Shown piece by piece: positions 49,326 to 57,186 of a DNA stretch of 64,000 nt. Under the pieces are notes generated by a model, which did not search any database, was not told the origin of the DNA, and saw nothing but the letters and a program-made list of their open reading frames with translations. Positions within the stretch are counted from its first letter, which is position 1. The number at the start of each line of letters is the position of its first letter. The stretch comes from CAG-791 sp045130475 (GTDB lineage: Bacteria > Bacillota > Clostridia > Lachnospirales > Lachnospiraceae): contig JBGUPU010000041.1 in assembly GCA_045130475.1 (NCBI GenBank), positions 13,213 to 77,212 on the forward strand, in the 5' to 3' direction. Both the position numbers and the translations under genes were made by a program.

Positions 49326-50717
49326 ATGATCCACCAATATAAACTTAATGGTTATAATATTGTCCTCGATGTAAACAGCGGCAGTATCCATGTACCGGAT
49401 GCGCTGGCATACGAGGCCATCCGCCTGATCGATGAGAGTGCCGGGCAAAAGAGCAGCGAACAGATCGGACGGGAACTGATGCAGATGTTTTCCGGACAGG
49501 GCGTCACAGAGGAAGAGATCCGGGAGACACTGGACGACATCGGGGAGCTGCGAAAAGAGGGAAAGCTTTTTTCCGAAGAGACATTTGCGGACAAGGCTTT
49601 CGACCTCAAAAAACGAAATACCGTCATCAAAGCGCTCTGTCTCCTGGTCGCCCATACCTGCAACCTCAATTGCAGCTACTGTTTTGCCGCTCAGGGCAAT
49701 TTCCATGGGCAGCACGGACTGATGTCCTTTGAGACAGGAAAGCGCGCTCTGGATTTCCTGGTGGAAAATTCCGGCATGCGCAGAAATCTGGAAGTCGACT
49801 TTTTCGGCGGAGAGCCTCTGATGAATTTCCAGGTCTGCAAAGATCTGGTTGCCTACGCGCGCTCGATCGAGAAGGAAAAAAAGAAAAACTTCCGCTTTAC
49901 CCTGACAACCAACGGCGTGGGCGTGACGGATGAAGTCATTGAATGGGCAAATAAGGAATGCCATAACGTTGTCCTGAGCCTTGACGGACGAAAAGAGGTC
50001 AATGACCGTTTCCGCAGGGATTATGCCGGCCGCGGCAGTTACGACAGGATCGTTCCCAATTTCAAAAGGTTTGTTGAAAAGCGCGGGGGGAAGGGCTATT
50101 ACATGCGCGGGACCTTCACACATTTCAATACGGACTTTACAGAGGATATCTTCCATATGGCGGATGATCTGGGATTTGCGGAACTGTCCATGGAACCGGT
50201 GGTCGCTGATCCCGACAGCCCTTCCGCGCTGAAGCCGGAGGACCTCCCTGTGGTCTTTGAACAGTACGAGATCCTGGCCAGGGATATGCTCCGCAGGGAG
50301 CGCGAAGGCAGGCCGATCACTTTTTACCACTATATGCTGGATCTGGAGCACGGACCCTGCATCTACAAGCGCATTTCGGGCTGCGGTTCCGGCACGGAAT
50401 ATCTGGCTGTGACGGCATCCGGTGATCTGTATCCCTGCCATCAGTTTGTCAATGACCCGGAATACAAAATGGGTGATATCTGGAAGGGTGTGACCAATAC
50501 GGAGCTGAGGGATTCCTTCAAGCTCTGCAATGTCTACTCCCGTCCCGAGTGTGTAGACTGCTGGGCCAGACTCTACTGCGCGGGAGGCTGCGCCGCAAAC
50601 GCGTATCACGCCGCGGGCGACATTCACGGCACCTATCAGATGGGCTGTGATATTTTTAAAAAACGTATCGAATGCGCCCTGATGATCAAAGTGGCTCAGG
50701 CCATGGAAGAACATTGA
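49326..50717 (+). CDS. scfB: SCIFF radical-SAM maturase
   Basis: 463 residues. An N-terminal RiPP-recognition element (about 1-95; MIHQYKLNGYNIVLDVNSGS) is followed by a radical-SAM barrel with C112-x3-C116-x2-C119 in HTCNLNCSYCFAAQGNFHG, and a SPASM-type C-terminus with CGSGTEYLAVTASGDLYPCHQFV and CVDCWARLYCAGGCAAN. It forms the thioether in SCIFF. No strong ribosome site is seen, but ATG 49326 gives the typical family start. Lies just after scfA, then a YlmH-like gene. Confidence 0.95.
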   Translation: MIHQYKLNGYNIVLDVNSGSIHVPDALAYEAIRLIDESAGQKSSEQIGRELMQMFSGQGVTEEEIRETLDDIGELRKEGKLFSEETFADKAFDLKKRNTVIKALCLLVAHTCNLNCSYCFAAQGNFHGQHGLMSFETGKRALDFLVENSGMRRNLEVDFFGGEPLMNFQVCKDLVAYARSIEKEKKKNFRFTLTTNGVGVTDEVIEWANKECHNVVLSLDGRKEVNDRFRRDYAGRGSYDRIVPNFKRFVEKRGGKGYYMRGTFTHFNTDFTEDIFHMADDLGFAELSMEPVVADPDSPSALKPEDLPVVFEQYEILARDMLRREREGRPITFYHYMLDLEHGPCIYKRISGCGSGTEYLAVTASGDLYPCHQFVNDPEYKMGDIWKGVTNTELRDSFKLCNVYSRPECVDCWARLYCAGGCAANAYHAAGDIHGTYQMGCDIFKKRIECALMIKVAQAMEEH

Positions 50718-50758
50718 GGGCGGAGCGGGCAGCAGAACGGGAGACGGAGTAATAGTCT

Positions 50759-51562
50759 ATGCGAAACCGGGAAGATGAGTCCCTGCTTGCCGGAAGGATC
50801 AGGGATCTGGCAAGGCAGGCAGAACAAAACGGATATGTGACGCACACTGGTTTTCTGTCCCTTTCAGAGCAGTCACTTGCCTTGTCGGTGCTGGCGGGTC
50901 CGGATATTCCCCAGAGCGGAAAGAGAGCTGTCTTTTTCGGCGGAACACAGGAGGCGGACAGAAAAGTCCTCTTTTTTCTCCCCTCTTACCTGGAAGAGGA
51001 GGATCTGTGCACGCAGGAGAAAGCGGGAGAAGGGATCCTGTCCTGCCTGAAAATTCAAGTGCGGGGTGCCCGTTTCACCAAGGAGATCGGTCACCGGGAC
51101 TGCCTCGGAGCTCTGATGCATCTGGGAATCGGGCGTGAACAGATCGGCGATATCCTGCTGGAAAAAGACGGATCCTGTGCCTGGGTTTATGTCCTCGCCG
51201 GTATGGCGGAACATATCTGCCGGGAACTGGTCACCATCGGGCGTGCCCATGTGGATATTCAGATCACGGCGCCGGCGGCCTGCACGGCCTGTCCGGTACT
51301 CGTGTCCCGCAGCGGCAGTATTGCTTCTGTCCGGGTTGACAGCCTGATCGCCATGGTCTTTCACATTTCCCGTTCCGCGGCGCAGGAGCTGGTTTCCCGC
51401 GAGGAGGTCTTTGCCGACGGCAGGATCGTGACTTCCTCTTCCTTTTCGCCGGCCGCCGGAAGCAGGATTTCTGTGCGCGGCCACGGCAAATTTATTTATG
51501 AGGGAGAGGAGAAGACAACAAAGAAAGGACGTATTTTTGTCCGGACAAGTGTTTTTTCCTGA
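50759..51562 (+). CDS. YlmH-like S4-domain RNA-binding protein
   Basis: 267 residues, soluble. An N-terminal alpha/beta region (RIRDLARQAEQNGYVTHTGFLSLSEQSLALSVL) and a KGITxRDxxGALMxLGI-like block (RFTKEIGHRDCLGALMHLGIGREQIGDIL) precede a C-terminal S4 domain (RVDSLIAMVFHISRSAAQELVSREEVFADGRIV), the layout of YlmH. YlmH family proteins bind ribosomal RNA or tRNA-linked stalled 50S subunits and help quality control and division-cluster functions. No dcw genes are adjacent. GGGAGACGGAGT precedes the ATG. Confidence 0.85.
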   Translation: MRNREDESLLAGRIRDLARQAEQNGYVTHTGFLSLSEQSLALSVLAGPDIPQSGKRAVFFGGTQEADRKVLFFLPSYLEEEDLCTQEKAGEGILSCLKIQVRGARFTKEIGHRDCLGALMHLGIGREQIGDILLEKDGSCAWVYVLAGMAEHICRELVTIGRAHVDIQITAPAACTACPVLVSRSGSIASVRVDSLIAMVFHISRSAAQELVSREEVFADGRIVTSSSFSPAAGSRISVRGHGKFIYEGEEKTTKKGRIFVRTSVFS

Positions 51563-51611
51563 ATAGCCATCTGCCGTTTCGGTCCGGAGCCGATAAACGG
51601 GACCAGTGAAT

Positions 51612-51680
51612 CATTAAAAAGAAAACCGAAAGATTATTTAAAAGAAAACAGAAAGATCATTAAAAGGAAAACAGAAAATA
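51612..51680. repeat. 23-bp tandem repeat, three copies
   Basis: Units begin at 51612, 51635 and 51658, each about CATTAAAAGAAAACAGAAA; all exactly 23 bp with a few differences. Purine-rich, lying in the leader of the UDP-sugar pyrophosphorylase gene. Role unknown. Confidence 0.8.
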
Positions 51681-51725
51681 GAAAAGAAATAAGAAAAACG
51701 AAAGGAGGAAGGCACCGGCTCGAAA

Positions 51726-52973
51726 ATGCCGGCCGCCGAAAACATCATGACCTATCAGGATGCTTATAAAAAGCTGGAGGAGTACGGACAGCTTCATGTA
51801 CTGAAGTACTATGACGAGCTCGATGATGCCGCAAAGGCCCAGCTGTTGCAGCAGGTGGATGAGACAGATTTCTCTGTTCTGCAGTATATAGACCACAAGG
51901 ATGCAGCCCTGGAGATCAAGGAGATCTCTCCCATTGCGGCGATGGAGCTGGATGAGATCAACAGGCGGAAAGATGAGTTTATGAAGATCGGCCTGGACGC
52001 AGTCCGCCAGGGAAAGGTCGCGGCCGTTCTTCTGGCCGGCGGCATGGGGACCCGCCTGGGATCTGACGACCCCAAGTGCATGTATGATATCGGGATCACC
52101 CACCCCGTCTATATCATGCAGAGACTGGTGGAAAACCTGATGGAAGTCGTCGATGCGGCGGGAGTCTTTGTTCCTTTCTTTATCATGACCAGCGACAAGA
52201 ACCACGACAAGACAGTCGCATTCATGAAGGAGAAGAACTATTTCGGCTATGATCCTTCCATGATCTGGTTTTTCAAGCAGGAGATGGCTCCGGCAGCAGA
52301 TTACAGCGGCAAGGTGTATATGGAGGCGAAGAACAGGATCTCTACTTCCCCCAACGGCAACGGCGGCTGGTTCCTCTCCATGAAGCGCTGCGGTCTGATC
52401 GACAAGGTCCATGAACTCGGCATTGAATGGCTCAACACCTTCGCAGTCGACAACGTACTGCAGCGGATCGCAGACCCGATTTTTGTAGGTGCTACGATCG
52501 CTTCCGGCTGTGCTTCGGGTGCCAAGACGGTCCGCAAGGCACACAGGGATGAGCGCGTCGGTGCCATCTGCCTCGCCGACGGAAAGCCTTCCGTCATCGA
52601 ATACTACGAGATGACTCCGGAACTTCTGGATGCCAAAAACGAAAACGGCGATCCCGCCTACAATTTCGGCGTCATCATGAACTATCTCTTCCGGGAAAAA
52701 GATCTCGAGCGCATCGTAGATGAGGTGCTTCCGGTACATATCGTTGAGAAAAAGATCCCCTGCCTGGATGAGAACGGCAATCCCGTCTCTCCGGAAGAAC
52801 CCAACGGCTATAAATTTGAACAGCTCGTTCTGGACATGGTCCGAGAGCTTGATACATGCCTTCCCGTGGAAGTGGAACGCTCCAGGGAATTCGCGCCGAT
52901 CAAAAACAAGACCGGTATCGATTCTGTTGAGAGCGCACGGGAGCTCTGCAAGGCGAACGGTATTGACCTGTAA
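51726..52973 (+). CDS. UDP-sugar pyrophosphorylase (UAP1-like)
   Basis: 415 residues. The nucleotide-binding motif is LLAGGMGTRLGSDDPK (residues 102-117), then VYIMQRLVENLMEV and VDNVLQRIADPIFVGATIASG (sugar and metal binding), MTPELLDA and LDMVRELDTCLPVEVERSREFAPIKNK, as in eukaryote-type UDP-N-acetylglucosamine pyrophosphorylases (UDPGP type 1 family). It makes UDP-GlcNAc or a related UDP-sugar from UTP and the sugar-1-phosphate. This family is distinct from GlmU and GalU. The AGGAGG site is about 17 bases upstream of ATG 51726, rather far; an ATG at 51747 is also possible. Confidence 0.88.
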   Translation: MPAAENIMTYQDAYKKLEEYGQLHVLKYYDELDDAAKAQLLQQVDETDFSVLQYIDHKDAALEIKEISPIAAMELDEINRRKDEFMKIGLDAVRQGKVAAVLLAGGMGTRLGSDDPKCMYDIGITHPVYIMQRLVENLMEVVDAAGVFVPFFIMTSDKNHDKTVAFMKEKNYFGYDPSMIWFFKQEMAPAADYSGKVYMEAKNRISTSPNGNGGWFLSMKRCGLIDKVHELGIEWLNTFAVDNVLQRIADPIFVGATIASGCASGAKTVRKAHRDERVGAICLADGKPSVIEYYEMTPELLDAKNENGDPAYNFGVIMNYLFREKDLERIVDEVLPVHIVEKKIPCLDENGNPVSPEEPNGYKFEQLVLDMVRELDTCLPVEVERSREFAPIKNKTGIDSVESARELCKANGIDL

Positions 52974-52985
52974 TTTCAAAAGTCC

Positions 52986-53022
52986 GCTGCAGTTCAGGAT
53001 CCGCCGGATCCTGAACTGCAGC
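52986..53022 (+). terminator. Perfect 17-bp hairpin
   Basis: GCTGCAGTTCAGGATCC (52986-53002) pairs without mismatch with GGATCCTGAACTGCAGC (53006-53022) around a 3-base loop. It lies just after the UDP-sugar gene and lacks a T tract, so it may be a processing or stability element more than a simple terminator. Confidence 0.6.
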
Positions 53023-53053
53023 AGCGGTTCTGCATCCGCAGAAGAGGTGCTGC

Positions 53054-53329
53054 ATGTTTCGTTTATGGGTAAGAGAATGGAAGGATAACCATCTCATCAA
53101 AGATACAGTGATCGAAGATGGCTCCGACGATACCAGGACGCATAAGGTCTTCCGCACGCTCGAAGCGGCCTGTGTGGAGTTTGACCTGGCTGTTCCGGTC
53201 TGGCTCGACGCAACAGTACGCGATTTTCAAAGACATGCCAGGGCCCGGTTTACCAGGGATGCCTTTGTGGAAGATATTGATTTTGATTACCTGGAGATTT
53301 ACGTGATCGAAGAGGATGATCTGTACTGA
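53054..53329 (+). CDS. Small conserved protein, function unknown
   Basis: 91 residues, soluble, acidic end (IEEDDLY). Features: WKDNHLIKDTVIEDGSDDTRTHKVFRTLEAACVEFDLAVPVWLD and FQRHARARFTRDAFVEDIDFDYLEIYVIEED. I associate this pattern with a small protein family common in Lachnospiraceae, but no function is known to me. AGAGGTG precedes the ATG. It may be co-transcribed with the UDP-sugar gene through the hairpin. Confidence 0.75.
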   Translation: MFRLWVREWKDNHLIKDTVIEDGSDDTRTHKVFRTLEAACVEFDLAVPVWLDATVRDFQRHARARFTRDAFVEDIDFDYLEIYVIEEDDLY

Positions 53330-53515
53330 AAAAATCGTCTGTATTTTTACAATTTGATTCTTAAAAACACACAAAAACAACACATTTCAAGCCTACACTA
53401 CATTTCATAAGAGATCATCAAATGATTGAAAAATGAATCGGCAGTACAGATTTCCGTACAGAGCAAGCGGACATGAAACGGGAATGGCTGCAGTGTTAAA
53501 GAAAGGGCAAAAGAA

Positions 53516-55120
53516 ATGGCAGACGAAAAATTCAATTTTGATAATACTTCTGAGGAGAACCATTCTGAGACTCCTGCAGGCTCACAAGAGCATGACCTGC
53601 AGCAGGATACGGCTGCAGAAACCGGACATTATGATTCCGGCCGCTACTACAGCTACAACAACACCTACAACGACACCGGAAGCCAGGACACAGAATACGG
53701 GACCTACAGACCGGTTTCACCTGTGTCCGAGTCTCCCCAAAAAGATAAACGCAAAAAAAAGCACGGACCTCTCGCTGTGGCACTTGCAGTCATCCTCGTC
53801 TTTGTGATCGGAGCCGGAGCAGGTGCAATGGCATCCGGCCGCGCTTCAACGGCCTCCCTGTCCAGGAGCTCTTCCTCTGCGCAGAGCCGGGTTGAAAGCT
53901 CTGTCAGCGAAAACGAAAATGAAGATGCGGATTCTGCCTCCGCCGACAGCTCATCCGGGATCGGATCCGCCGGTACAATCCCTACTGTAAAGGATGCAAT
54001 GGGACAGAGTTCACTGGAGGATACTACCGTTGCCGATGTCGCCGAGAATGTGATGCCTGCAATCGTCTCTGTCTACAATAAATTCACTGAGGAAAGTGAA
54101 TTTTTCGGCAGGACATATACACAGGAAGGCGAATCTGCAGGGTCCGGTATCATTATTGAGGAGAACGGCAGTGAGCTTCTGATCGTCACCAACAATCATG
54201 TCGTTGAGGGCGCGGACAGCCTGAGCGTACAGTTTATCGATGAGTCAAACTGCGAAGCTTCCCTCAAGGGAACAGATGCCAGCTCTGATCTGGCAGTGAT
54301 CGCTGTCTCTCTTGACGCTCTCTCCCAGGAGACCAAAGAGAAGATCGCCATCGCCGAGCTCGGAGATTCCGATTCCCTGCGCATCGGAGAACATGCGATC
54401 GCCATCGGAAATGCGCTTGGATACGGCCAGTCCCTCACAGTCGGATACATCAGTGCTCTGAACCGTGAGATCACCAGTGAAGATGGTATTACAGGAACCT
54501 TTATCCAGACAGATGCAGCGATCAATCCCGGCAACTCCGGCGGCGCTCTTCTGAATTCCATCGGACAGGTTATCGGCATCAACTCCAACAAGATCGGCGG
54601 CAGCGCTGTTGAGGGCATGGGCTTTGCGATCCCGATCTCCAAAGCGATCCCCATCATCGACGGACTCAAGACCCAGGAGAGCAAGACGAAGGTCGCGGAA
54701 GAGGAACAGGGTGTCCTGGGAATCTACGGTATTTCCGTCACATCTGATGTGGCAAGTGCTTACGGCCTGCCTGTCGGAGCTTATGTCGAGGAGATCATCG
54801 AAGGCAGCGGCGCCGCACAGAGCGATCTGAAGCAGGGAGATATTGTTACGGCGATCAACGGACAGACGATCACCGGTATGGAGGATCTTCAGAATCAGCT
54901 GGCCTACTATAGTGCCGGTGAGGAAGTGACCCTGACTGTGCAGCACCCCATGGAGGGCGGCGAATATGAAGAGCGCGAGATCAAGGTGACACTCACCAGG
55001 AAGCTGGATGTCAGCAGCTCTTCTGAAGGAAACGGCGGTCAGCAGAGACGCGGACAGGAATCCTGGCCTTCCCAGGAAGAGGATGAATCCAACATCTTCT
55101 CATTCCCGTTCGGATTCTGA
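53516..55120 (+). CDS. HtrA/DegP-type serine protease with PDZ domain
   Basis: 534 residues. A disordered cytoplasmic start (about 1-80), one membrane segment (GPLAVALAVILVFVIGAGAGAMASG) and a Ser/Glu linker lead to an extracytoplasmic trypsin-like domain with His228 (VTNNHVVEG), Asp258 (SSDLAVIAV) and Ser341 (NPGNSGGAL). A PDZ domain follows (about 400-500; AYVEEIIEGSGAAQSDLKQGDIVTAINGQTI). It degrades or refolds misfolded envelope proteins. AAGAAAGGGC precedes the ATG. It has no clear promoter in the 190-base gap upstream. Ends in a short Gln/Arg-rich tail. Confidence 0.93.
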   Translation: MADEKFNFDNTSEENHSETPAGSQEHDLQQDTAAETGHYDSGRYYSYNNTYNDTGSQDTEYGTYRPVSPVSESPQKDKRKKKHGPLAVALAVILVFVIGAGAGAMASGRASTASLSRSSSSAQSRVESSVSENENEDADSASADSSSGIGSAGTIPTVKDAMGQSSLEDTTVADVAENVMPAIVSVYNKFTEESEFFGRTYTQEGESAGSGIIIEENGSELLIVTNNHVVEGADSLSVQFIDESNCEASLKGTDASSDLAVIAVSLDALSQETKEKIAIAELGDSDSLRIGEHAIAIGNALGYGQSLTVGYISALNREITSEDGITGTFIQTDAAINPGNSGGALLNSIGQVIGINSNKIGGSAVEGMGFAIPISKAIPIIDGLKTQESKTKVAEEEQGVLGIYGISVTSDVASAYGLPVGAYVEEIIEGSGAAQSDLKQGDIVTAINGQTITGMEDLQNQLAYYSAGEEVTLTVQHPMEGGEYEEREIKVTLTRKLDVSSSSEGNGGQQRRGQESWPSQEEDESNIFSFPFGF

Positions 55121-55218
55121 TGGTTCCGCAATACATGAATCAACATAGTACATGAATTCATAGAGTGCATGAATGCGCAGAGTACTGGAAATCACATTAT
55201 GTTGTAATAAAGTAAGCA

Positions 55219-55248
55219 GCCCCGCCCTGCATTTTTGCAGGACGGGGC
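55219..55248 (+). terminator. Hairpin between htrA and clpX-like genes
   Basis: GCCCCGCCCTGC pairs with GCAGGACGGGGC around TTTTT-like loop. It lacks a downstream T tract. It sits just before an ATG at 55252, which would be partly hidden, supporting the later ATG as start. Confidence 0.55.
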
Positions 55249-55284
55249 ATCATGGCATATAGAGAATACAGGGACGGTATTTAT

Positions 55285-57057
55285 ATGGCAAATAGCAATA
55301 GTAATGACAATGGAAATCCGCATGTGACAGAGTATTGTGTCATGTGCAGACGGCCGGATACCGCTGCCGGAAAAATGATCCATATGCCCGGTAATATGTG
55401 CGTCTGCAGCGACTGTATGCAGAAGATGATGGACTTTGCCGGCAATATGGACTTTTCAAAAATGACAGGTGATCCCTCCATGACACAGAACCTCTTCAAC
55501 ATGTTCTACGGAGGCCCCTCCTATGGAAACAGCCCGGACAGCAGCAGGAAAAACAGCTCTTCCGAAAAGCCGTCTGCCGGAAAAGATACCGCTTCTGCAG
55601 TGACCGGAGAGAAGGAGGACACAGAGAAGACTCTTTCCGCAGATCCCGATGTGATCGTTGAGGACGCCGCGGATAAAAATGAGACGGCGGAGGATCCGGC
55701 CGGGAGCAGCGTCAGCTTTGAAAATGTTTCGGATATTTCCGGCACGATCCTGCGGGCTCTGGGAGCCGGAGCAGGTGAAGACGGCGACGAGGGCGATGAC
55801 GAAGAGAGTTCCGGCGGCAAAGGCCGGAAGGGCCCGTCCATCAGCTTCCTCAACCTGGGCGACCTTTTCGGAAACGGAGGAGGTTTCGGCCAGGCGGGTC
55901 CGAAAGTCAAAAAGAAGAAAAAAAGTACAAGAAAACCTGTGTTTTCCATCGACAGTATACCGGCTCCCCACAAGATCAAAGAGGAGCTTGACCGCTATGT
56001 GATCGGGCAGGACCGCGCCAAGAAGTTTATCTCCGTCGCTGCTTATAATCACTACAAGCGTGTCAAAACAGGAACGATGGATGAGATTGAGATCGAAAAA
56101 TCCAACATCCTCCTGATCGGCCCCACCGGCTGCGGCAAGACCTATCTTGTGCGCACACTGGCGGAGCTTCTGGATGTGCCCCTCGCGATCTCCGACGCGA
56201 CGGCCCTCACCGAGGCAGGCTATATCGGAGATGACATTGAGAGTGTTATCTCCAAGCTTCTCGCCGCCGCCGACAACGATGTGGAGAAGGCGGAGAAGGG
56301 AATCGTCTTCATAGACGAGATCGACAAGATCGCCAAAAAGCGCAATACCAACTCCCGCGATGTCAGCGGTGAGTCTGTCCAGCAGGGTCTTTTGAAACTT
56401 CTGGAAGGGGCGGAAATAGAGGTGCCGGTCGGCGCCAGCAGCAAAAATGCCATGGTCCCGCTGGCAACCGTGAACACCCGCAATATTCTTTTTATCTGCG
56501 GCGGTGCTTTTCCCAACCTCGAGACCATTATCAGGGAGCGTCTGCAGAAACAGACTTCCATGGGCTTCGGCGCACAGCTCAAAGACCATTTTGACAACGA
56601 CAAAAATATCCTGGACCATGTGACAAACGAAGACCTGCGGCGGTTCGGCATGATTCCCGAGTTCATCGGACGTCTCCCGATCACCTGTGTTCTGCAGGGA
56701 CTTGACACGGACATGCTGGTCCGGATTCTTCGGGAACCCAAAAATGCCATCCTCAAGCAGTATCAGAAACTCCTTTCTCTTGATGAGGTAGACCTGCAGT
56801 TCGAAGACGATGCCCTGGAGGCCATTGCGGCAAAGGCCCTGGAGAGGGATACCGGTGCCCGTGCGCTTCGCTCTGTCATCGAGGAATTCATGATGGATAT
56901 CATGTATGAGATTCCCAAGGATGAGAATATCGGAAAAGTGACAATCACCCGGGCGTTTGTAGAGGGAAAGGGCGGTCCCCTCATCGAGATCCGCACCGAT
57001 ACACCCAGACAGATCGCCATGAATCCGTCTGCTCCTCCGGCTGTGGACCCTGTCTGA
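55285..57057 (+). CDS. ClpX-type AAA+ unfoldase with long insert
   Basis: 590 residues. A zinc-binding domain (YCVMCRRPDTAAGK ... NMCVCSDCMQKM) near the N-terminus is followed by an acidic, Ser/Glu/Gly-rich stretch of about 150 residues absent from ordinary ClpX (about 420). The AAA+ domain has Walker A GPTGCGKTYLVRTLA (Gly279 region), pore loop EAGYIGDDIESVI, Walker B IVFIDEIDKI and sensor/box VII RFGMIPEFIGRLP; MGFGAQL occupies the place of the IGF loop that docks ClpP. It probably unfolds substrates for ClpP. ATG 55285 preferred; 55252 sits on the hairpin. Confidence 0.88.
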   Translation: MANSNSNDNGNPHVTEYCVMCRRPDTAAGKMIHMPGNMCVCSDCMQKMMDFAGNMDFSKMTGDPSMTQNLFNMFYGGPSYGNSPDSSRKNSSSEKPSAGKDTASAVTGEKEDTEKTLSADPDVIVEDAADKNETAEDPAGSSVSFENVSDISGTILRALGAGAGEDGDEGDDEESSGGKGRKGPSISFLNLGDLFGNGGGFGQAGPKVKKKKKSTRKPVFSIDSIPAPHKIKEELDRYVIGQDRAKKFISVAAYNHYKRVKTGTMDEIEIEKSNILLIGPTGCGKTYLVRTLAELLDVPLAISDATALTEAGYIGDDIESVISKLLAAADNDVEKAEKGIVFIDEIDKIAKKRNTNSRDVSGESVQQGLLKLLEGAEIEVPVGASSKNAMVPLATVNTRNILFICGGAFPNLETIIRERLQKQTSMGFGAQLKDHFDNDKNILDHVTNEDLRRFGMIPEFIGRLPITCVLQGLDTDMLVRILREPKNAILKQYQKLLSLDEVDLQFEDDALEAIAAKALERDTGARALRSVIEEFMMDIMYEIPKDENIGKVTITRAFVEGKGGPLIEIRTDTPRQIAMNPSAPPAVDPV

Positions 57058-57119
57058 TCGTTCCTGCAGGCTCAAAAGGGGTCCGCCCTCTGAAGAGCTT
57101 TTATATCCGGCAATGGGTG

Positions 57120-57128
57120 TGCTATACT
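57120..57128 (+). promoter_or_regulatory. Extended -10 promoter for the subtilase gene
   Basis: TGCTATACT, 59 bases before the start. No clear -35. Confidence 0.45.
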
Positions 57129-57186
57129 GTAAAAGATTATTTTTACAAACTGTTTTTCCCTGATCGCGCTGTTGAGAAGGGTGTGA

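Noticed and set aside
51612..51680. CRISPR array
   Set aside because: The repeats are directly adjacent with no spacers, only three copies, and no cas genes are in view.
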